Assembly: GCA_964443825.1 (NCBI GenBank)
Contig: CAYUEV010000046.1
Coordinates: 1-11,003, forward strand
Source of the DNA: UBA1081 sp964443825
GTDB taxonomy: Bacteria > Bacillota > Clostridia > Oscillospirales > Acutalibacteraceae
Direction of reading: 5' to 3'
DNA length: 11,003 bases
Part shown: positions 7,499-11,003 of the stretch, one piece after another
How positions within the stretch are numbered: the first letter of the stretch is position 1
How the letters are laid out: every line of letters starts with the position of its first letter
Program-made: the position numbers and the translations under genes
Notes under the pieces: generated by a model
Seen by the model: only the letters and a program-made list of their open reading frames with translations
Databases searched by the model: none
Told to the model about the DNA's origin: nothing

Positions 7499-8215
7499 AT
7501 GCGAAACGAGATTTTATTGATTCTTTCGGTATTTCTTATATTCGGGTGCGTCGTTCTTTCATATAAATTTTTTGGAAAAGCCGGACTTTTTTGTATGTCC
7601 GCCGTAGCGACCGTCCTTTCCAATATAGAAGTCCTCATTTTAGTAAACGCCTTCGGCATGGAGCAGACTTTAGGCAACGTCCTTTTCGCTTCCACATTCC
7701 TTATAACCGACATTTTATCGGAGTGCGAAGGAAAAAAAGAGGCCGATAGAGCCGTATGGACGGGCGTCTTTACGTCTGTCTTCTTTGTCGTTTTAAGTCT
7801 GGGGTGGAGACTTTTTACGCCTTCCGGAAATTACGAAATTTTTAATTCGATAAAACTGATTTTCGGGAAAACTTCGCGCACGGTTATCGCCTCTTTAACG
7901 GTTTACGCCGTAAGTCAATTTTTCGACGTGTGGCTTTACCATAAGTGGTGGGCTTTTACCGAGAAAAAATTCAAAAGTTCAAGAAAATTTCTTTGGCTTA
8001 GAAATAACGCCTCCACGCTTACAAGTCAGCTTATAAACGCCCTTCTTTTCACGGTTTTGGCGTTTGGCGGCGTTTACGACTTTAAAACTCTTGTTTCGAT
8101 ATTCTTTTCGAGTTACATAATTTATATTTTTACAAGCCTTTTGGACACTCCCGCTTTATATTTGGCTCGTAAAATACACGATAAAAAAGAATTAAAAAGC
8201 GAGAGTTCGCCTTAA
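7499..8215 (+). CDS. Queuosine precursor transporter (YhhQ/VUT family)
   Basis: A 238-residue integral membrane protein of the family that imports 7-deazaguanine precursors (preQ0, preQ1 or queuine) for the queuosine wobble modification of tRNA. About six hydrophobic helices can be drawn (roughly 4-23, 30-51, 60-72, 86-105, 128-146 and 175-215). Signature blocks are VLSNIEVLILVNAFG (39-53), TLGNVLFASTFLITDILSE (57-75), SQFFDVWLYHKWW (139-151) and LWLRNNASTLTSQLIN (165-180). In members I remember, the last block ends SQLID; here Asn180 replaces that acidic residue. The ATG at 7499 has GGAG 11 bases upstream, a rather long spacing. No queuosine synthesis gene is near. The 213 bases before it show no preQ1 riboswitch I can recognise and no convincing promoter or terminator, so read-through from glyQS is possible. 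The ligand actually carried is not decided by sequence. Confidence 0.9.
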   Translation: MRNEILLILSVFLIFGCVVLSYKFFGKAGLFCMSAVATVLSNIEVLILVNAFGMEQTLGNVLFASTFLITDILSECEGKKEADRAVWTGVFTSVFFVVLSLGWRLFTPSGNYEIFNSIKLIFGKTSRTVIASLTVYAVSQFFDVWLYHKWWAFTEKKFKSSRKFLWLRNNASTLTSQLINALLFTVLAFGGVYDFKTLVSIFFSSYIIYIFTSLLDTPALYLARKIHDKKELKSESSP

Positions 8216-8262
8216 AACCGTTTAACCCGCTTTTAAACCGATTTTAAAAAGAATTTAGAGTC

Positions 8263-8291
8263 TTGCAAAATAAGTCTTTTTGTGTTATAGT
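8263..8291 (+). promoter_or_regulatory. Extended -10 promoter of the DivIVA-like gene
   Basis: The -35 box is TTGCAA (8263-8268) and the -10 box is TATAGT (8286-8291), 17 bases apart, with TG one base before the -10 box. The start should be near 8298, leaving a leader of about 38 bases. The gene is thus likely transcribed independently of the transporter, which ends 47 bases before the -35 box. Confidence 0.7.
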
Positions 8292-8320
8292 TTATTTGTT
8301 TAAAATACTGCGGCGTCATC

Positions 8321-8329
8321 AGAGGGGGT
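8321..8329 (+). promoter_or_regulatory. Strong ribosome binding site before a TTG start
   Basis: AGAGGGGGT ends 6 bases before TTG at 8336-8338. No ATG or GTG competes at a suitable distance, so this site decides the start of the DivIVA-like gene. Confidence 0.75.
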
Positions 8330-8335
8330 AGCGTT

Positions 8336-9124
8336 TTGCCTTCCGATATAGTATTCAAAAGATCCGTTTTCGGCGGGTTCGACAGGGACGACGTAATGGC
8401 TTACATCGGCGCTATGAAAAAAAGAGAGGCGGAGCTTACAAAGTCGCTCGAATCCTTCGGCAAAGCGAACGAAACCTTAAAAAATGAGCTCGGCGAATCA
8501 AATCGCCTAATAAAATCCCTTAAAAACACCGTAAGCGCTTTAAAAAAGGAGTACGGCGAAAAAATAGACGCGCTTAAAGCTCAAAACGAAGAAAAAGAAA
8601 AGCGCCTGTCGGACGATAAGAGAATTTCAGAAGAAGATTTGCGAAAATTAAAAGACGATTACGAACTTAAAATAAGCTGTCTTGCCTTAGAGGCCGACGG
8701 TCTTCGCAAAAAAATCAAAATTTTAGAGGAAAGTCGTGTTCCCGAAGCAGAAAACGTCAAAAAAGAGTGCGGCGAAAAACCTGAAAACGAGAACGCCGTG
8801 AGTTTATGCGAAAACGAAGAAATAGTCGGCAGAGCCATGCTCGACGTCAGAAGGTACGCCAACCTCTTAATTAAGGAAATTTGTGATAAAATATATGAAG
8901 CGTCCGACAGCGCCGACGAGGCGGTCGAATTTGCGATTTCAAAATTAAATGTCGTTTCATCCAAAATCGACGAATTTTCCGAAAAGGTAAGTTCCTCGCT
9001 TGAGCTGATTTCTAAAGAAGAACACGATATTCTCGAGTACCTTAACGCATTCAAAGGAAGTCTCAAAACGCCTTTTGACGAAGCGGCGGGTAAAATGAAA
9101 AACGAGATTTTTAACGGAATATAA
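8336..9124 (+). CDS. DivIVA-domain coiled-coil protein
   Basis: A 262-residue soluble protein, probably a polar or septal scaffold of the DivIVA/GpsB group that assembles on curved membrane during division. The N-terminus holds the DivIVA signature: DIVFKRSVFGGFDRDDVMAYI (4-24), where the Phe-Gly-Gly-Phe turn is the membrane-touching loop and the Asp-Asp-Val helix starts the dimer. Residues about 25-133 are a long charged coiled coil rich in Lys and Glu. About 134-160 is a flexible acidic break. Residues 162-235 form a second helical segment with the spaced Ala pattern (GRAMLDVRRYANLLIKEICDKI) common at the C-terminus of clostridial DivIVA-like proteins. No membrane segment or enzyme motif is present. 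It starts at TTG with a strong ribosome site, has its own promoter and ends at the shared terminator. It is not next to ylm/ftsZ cluster genes, so it may be a paralogue rather than the main DivIVA. Confidence 0.75.
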   Translation: MPSDIVFKRSVFGGFDRDDVMAYIGAMKKREAELTKSLESFGKANETLKNELGESNRLIKSLKNTVSALKKEYGEKIDALKAQNEEKEKRLSDDKRISEEDLRKLKDDYELKISCLALEADGLRKKIKILEESRVPEAENVKKECGEKPENENAVSLCENEEIVGRAMLDVRRYANLLIKEICDKIYEASDSADEAVEFAISKLNVVSSKIDEFSEKVSSSLELISKEEHDILEYLNAFKGSLKTPFDEAAGKMKNEIFNGI

Positions 9125-9148
9125 CCTTTGAATATAAAAAAACAAAAA

Positions 9149-9189
9149 AAAGCTTTAGGTCAGATGAAATTCCTAAAGCTTTATTTTTT
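9149..9189. terminator. Bidirectional intrinsic terminator
   Basis: An 11-base perfect stem, AAAGCTTTAGG (9149-9159) with CCTAAAGCTTT (9172-9182), encloses a 12-base loop. A run of six T (9184-9189) follows on the plus strand, and a long A-rich stretch (9136-9150) gives an even stronger U tract on the minus strand. It ends both the DivIVA-like gene and the converging radical SAM gene; the plus-strand T run overlaps the last bases of the latter. Confidence 0.93.
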
Positions 9190-10600
9190 ATTGCATTTTT
9201 GATTTCCCGCCGTCGCGATAATACTGAGTGTGCGTTTTTGGGTGAGGATTGTTTAACCAAATTTCATCGGCGACGCCAGCCCATTCATACGCGAAATCGT
9301 CGCATTTTGAGCAAAGCTCGTCCACGTCTTCTAAAATTAACAAATCGGTCGACTTGGCGCCTGATTTTTTAACGATGGAGCGAAGTTTATCGGGGTTTTC
9401 AAGCATAGGACAGGGACGCAAGTGGTTGTCGTTAAACGGCTGACCTTTTCTGTACTCTGTAAAAAGCGGCTTTTTGAGAGCTTGCAGCAACGTGTCTTCG
9501 TGGATATTGGAATCTGAAAAATGAATAAACACACAAGGCTCTATATCGCCTCTTGAGTTAATGTGGAAGTAGTTTCTGCCGCCCGCGATGCAACCGCCCA
9601 CGAACTCGCCGTCGTCCTGAAAATCAAAAATAAACATGGGTTTTCCCGTTTTAGAGTTCCTGACGCGCCTTATCCAGTAGTACATATGTTTTCTTTGTTC
9701 GGGAGTGGGAATAAGCTCTTTAACCGCGTCGTGACCTACAGGCATATAATTAAAATAAAAGCCGTATTTTACGCCTTTCTCGACCATTAAATCAAGAAAC
9801 TCGTCGCTTGTAACGTAATCTATGTTCTCTCTCGTATAACATACGGAAATACCGAAAATACACTTATGCTCCATTAAAACGTCCATCGCTTTAAGAGTCG
9901 TTTCGTAAGAGCCTTCTCCCCTTCTTTTATCGTTGCTCTCTTTGGTCCCCTCGATGCTTAAAGCGAGAGTCACGTTCCCCACGCGCCTCATTTCTTCGCA
10001 AAACTCGTCGTCGACAAGGGTCGCGTTAGTGTACGCTAAAAACAGACAATCTCTGTTCTCGCTCGCTACGGTAATAATGTCTTTTTTTCTGACGAGAGGC
10101 TCTCCGCCCGTATACATATAAATATGGGTTCCAAGCTCTTTGCCTTGCTTCACCACGCTTCTCATGTCGTCAAGGCTTAAATTGAGTCTGTGACCGTATT
10201 CCGCCGCCCAACAGCCTGTGCAATTTAAGTTGCAGGCACTTGTGGGATCCATAAGAATTATAAAAGGAATGTTGCAATCATATTTTTCACGGTTAGATCT
10301 TACCGCCTTCGTCCCTAAAAGACCGGCCTCGAAACCTCCCGCCATCGCCATCGTTCTGATGATGTTCTCGTCCGTCGTGTCAAAAAGATTTTTAATGAGT
10401 TTCGCATAGACGTTTTCCGGGTCTTTAGCGCCGTTTTTTAAGTTTTCAAGATTCTTATCCGGGAAAAGACCGCCGAAAATATTTAAAATCCTACTCGCGA
10501 ACAAAGACAAATTCTTTTTGGGATCTTTTTTAATATATTTTACGCCAAAGTCGATAGCGGAACTTATCGCCGACCTTAACGCGTCGTCTTTAAAGGACAT
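9188..10600 (-). CDS. Radical SAM protein with SPASM-like C-terminal cysteines
   Basis: A 470-residue iron-sulfur enzyme that should cleave S-adenosylmethionine to a 5'-deoxyadenosyl radical. Cys123, Cys127 and Cys130 in CNLNCTGC bind the catalytic cluster; GGEP at 165-168 contacts SAM. The radical SAM barrel runs from about 112 to 300. Further cysteines at 337, 356, 397, 430 and 433 can hold one or two auxiliary clusters, as in SPASM or twitch domains. Residues 1-110 are a helical extension with amphipathic stretches, unlike peptide-maturing SPASM enzymes, and no precursor peptide is nearby. Near relatives are, as far as I recall, widespread in Clostridia and usually annotated only as radical SAM protein. 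A lipid or other membrane-associated substrate is possible but is inference. The ATG has AGAGG upstream. It is a single-gene unit with its own promoter and terminator. Class is certain, reaction unknown. Confidence 0.9.
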   Translation of the reverse strand: MSFKDDALRSAISSAIDFGVKYIKKDPKKNLSLFASRILNIFGGLFPDKNLENLKNGAKDPENVYAKLIKNLFDTTDENIIRTMAMAGGFEAGLLGTKAVRSNREKYDCNIPFIILMDPTSACNLNCTGCWAAEYGHRLNLSLDDMRSVVKQGKELGTHIYMYTGGEPLVRKKDIITVASENRDCLFLAYTNATLVDDEFCEEMRRVGNVTLALSIEGTKESNDKRRGEGSYETTLKAMDVLMEHKCIFGISVCYTRENIDYVTSDEFLDLMVEKGVKYGFYFNYMPVGHDAVKELIPTPEQRKHMYYWIRRVRNSKTGKPMFIFDFQDDGEFVGGCIAGGRNYFHINSRGDIEPCVFIHFSDSNIHEDTLLQALKKPLFTEYRKGQPFNDNHLRPCPMLENPDKLRSIVKKSGAKSTDLLILEDVDELCSKCDDFAYEWAGVADEIWLNNPHPKTHTQYYRDGGKSKMQ

Positions 10601-10670
10601 ATTTAAACCTCTTCATGCGCCTGAGAATATAAAGTTTTGGACAATTTCCTTATCAAAAACATCCGCAAAA

Positions 10671-10699
10671 ATTATATCACATAATCCTTGTATTGTAAA
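10671..10699 (-). promoter_or_regulatory. Promoter of the radical SAM gene
   Basis: On the minus strand the -35 box is TTTACA (10694-10699) and the -10 box is a perfect TATAAT (10671-10676), spacer 17 bases, with TG one base before the -10 box. Transcription should start near 10664, giving a leader of about 64 bases before the ATG at 10600. Confidence 0.78.
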
Positions 10700-10759
10700 C
10701 CAAAAAGTTATTACAATATTGAAATAAATCTTGTTTAACGTTAAGAATCTTAAACGCTA

Positions 10760-10780
10760 TTAAATTTTGTTAAAATTCAA
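10760..10780. repeat. AT-rich near-repeat, copy 1
   Basis: The core AATTTTGTTAAAATT is a perfect 6-base inverted repeat around GTT. It matches copy 2 at 10846-10864 apart from one missing T and a C/T change near the end. The copies are 86 bases apart. It could be a paired operator or chance in AT-rich DNA. Confidence 0.4.
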
Positions 10781-10845
10781 CCGCGTCCCGCTTTTTAGCG
10801 GTTAGCGAGCGGCGATCGACGTTAAAAATATAGAATTTCGCCGCG

Positions 10846-10864
10846 TTAAATTTGTTAAAATCCA
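10846..10864. repeat. AT-rich near-repeat, copy 2
   Basis: TTAAATTTGTTAAAATCCA, in the same orientation as copy 1 at 10760-10780. It keeps the ATTTGTTAAAAT core but is a less perfect inverted repeat. Confidence 0.4.
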
Positions 10865-11003
10865 TTACATACGTCGCTTCGCGCGAGACTGTTTCAATGA
10901 CCGTTTACCCGCGATAAAACCGCCGACGCATAAAAAGCAAAAAGTATCGATAATAAAACTAATCGTCATTTATCGCTAATAATTTGACAGAAAATGCGTA
11001 AAA

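Larger units (their letters stand above)
10700..11003. other. Stretch without a convincing gene
   Basis: About 300 bases upstream of the radical SAM promoter with no reading frame supported by a ribosome site. It alternates AT-rich pieces with short GC-rich islands. It holds two AT-rich near-repeats (10760-10780 and 10846-10864) and a small perfect hairpin, CCGCT TTTT AGCGG at 10788-10801, that lacks a T run and so is not a terminator. A TTGACA at 10984-10989 could be a -35 box for a gene to the right, but its -10 box would fall outside the window. Confidence 0.5.

Noticed and set aside
8216..8262. Possible terminator after the transporter around CTTTTAAACCGATTTTAAAA
   Set aside because: Pairing is almost all A-T with a bulge, and no T tract follows.
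10750..10864. Resemblance of the GTTAAATTT-TTGTTAAAAT pieces to the filamentous phage f1 origin region
   Set aside because: Only short AT-rich words match. The hairpins and nick site of that origin are not present, and no phage gene is near.
10984..10989. TTGACA as a promoter for a gene to the right
   Set aside because: The -10 box would fall past the end of the window, so it cannot be supported.

Overview
The window looks like chromosomal core sequence from a moderate-GC member of the Bacillota, most probably an uncultured Clostridia lineage. The evidence is a DUF4364 protein, a DivIVA-type coiled-coil protein, a single-chain alpha2 glycyl-tRNA synthetase, a MetA with the acetyltransferase residue typical of Gram-positives, a DUF5696 lipoprotein, purine-rich Shine-Dalgarno sites and frequent TTG starts. 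The genus cannot be named from sequence alone. No mobile element, CRISPR array, rRNA or tRNA was seen.

Left part (3-4605, minus strand): one tight operon, read right to left, of a large DUF5696 lipoprotein, MetA (homoserine O-acetyltransferase), a DUF4364 winged-helix-like protein and a HAD-IIB phosphatase. The gaps are 17, 17 and 24 bases. It starts from a good promoter at 4638-4666.

Middle (4676-7285, plus strand): a consensus sigma-A promoter (TTGACA, 17 bases, TATAAT) stands 9 bases from the divergent one. It drives a membrane-anchored protein with an Asn/Gly-rich linker, followed 15 bases later by glycyl-tRNA synthetase. The roughly 25-base leader leaves no room for a T-box. A 213-base gap then leads to a queuosine-precursor transporter (7499-8215).

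Right part: a DivIVA-like coiled-coil gene (8336-9124, plus) with its own extended -10 promoter converges on a radical SAM enzyme with extra cysteines (9188-10600, minus). The two share a bidirectional hairpin terminator. The radical SAM gene has its own promoter at 10671-10699. The last 300 bases hold no convincing gene, only two short AT-rich repeats and a small GC hairpin.

The genes are mostly housekeeping: methionine synthesis, tRNA charging, tRNA modification supply, cell-pole or division scaffolding. Three are poorly understood: the DUF5696 lipoprotein, the Asn/Gly-rich protein and the radical SAM enzyme. I see no clear new multi-gene defence or mobile system. The best leads are the coupling of the Asn/Gly-rich surface protein to GlyRS, and the orphan radical SAM enzyme.
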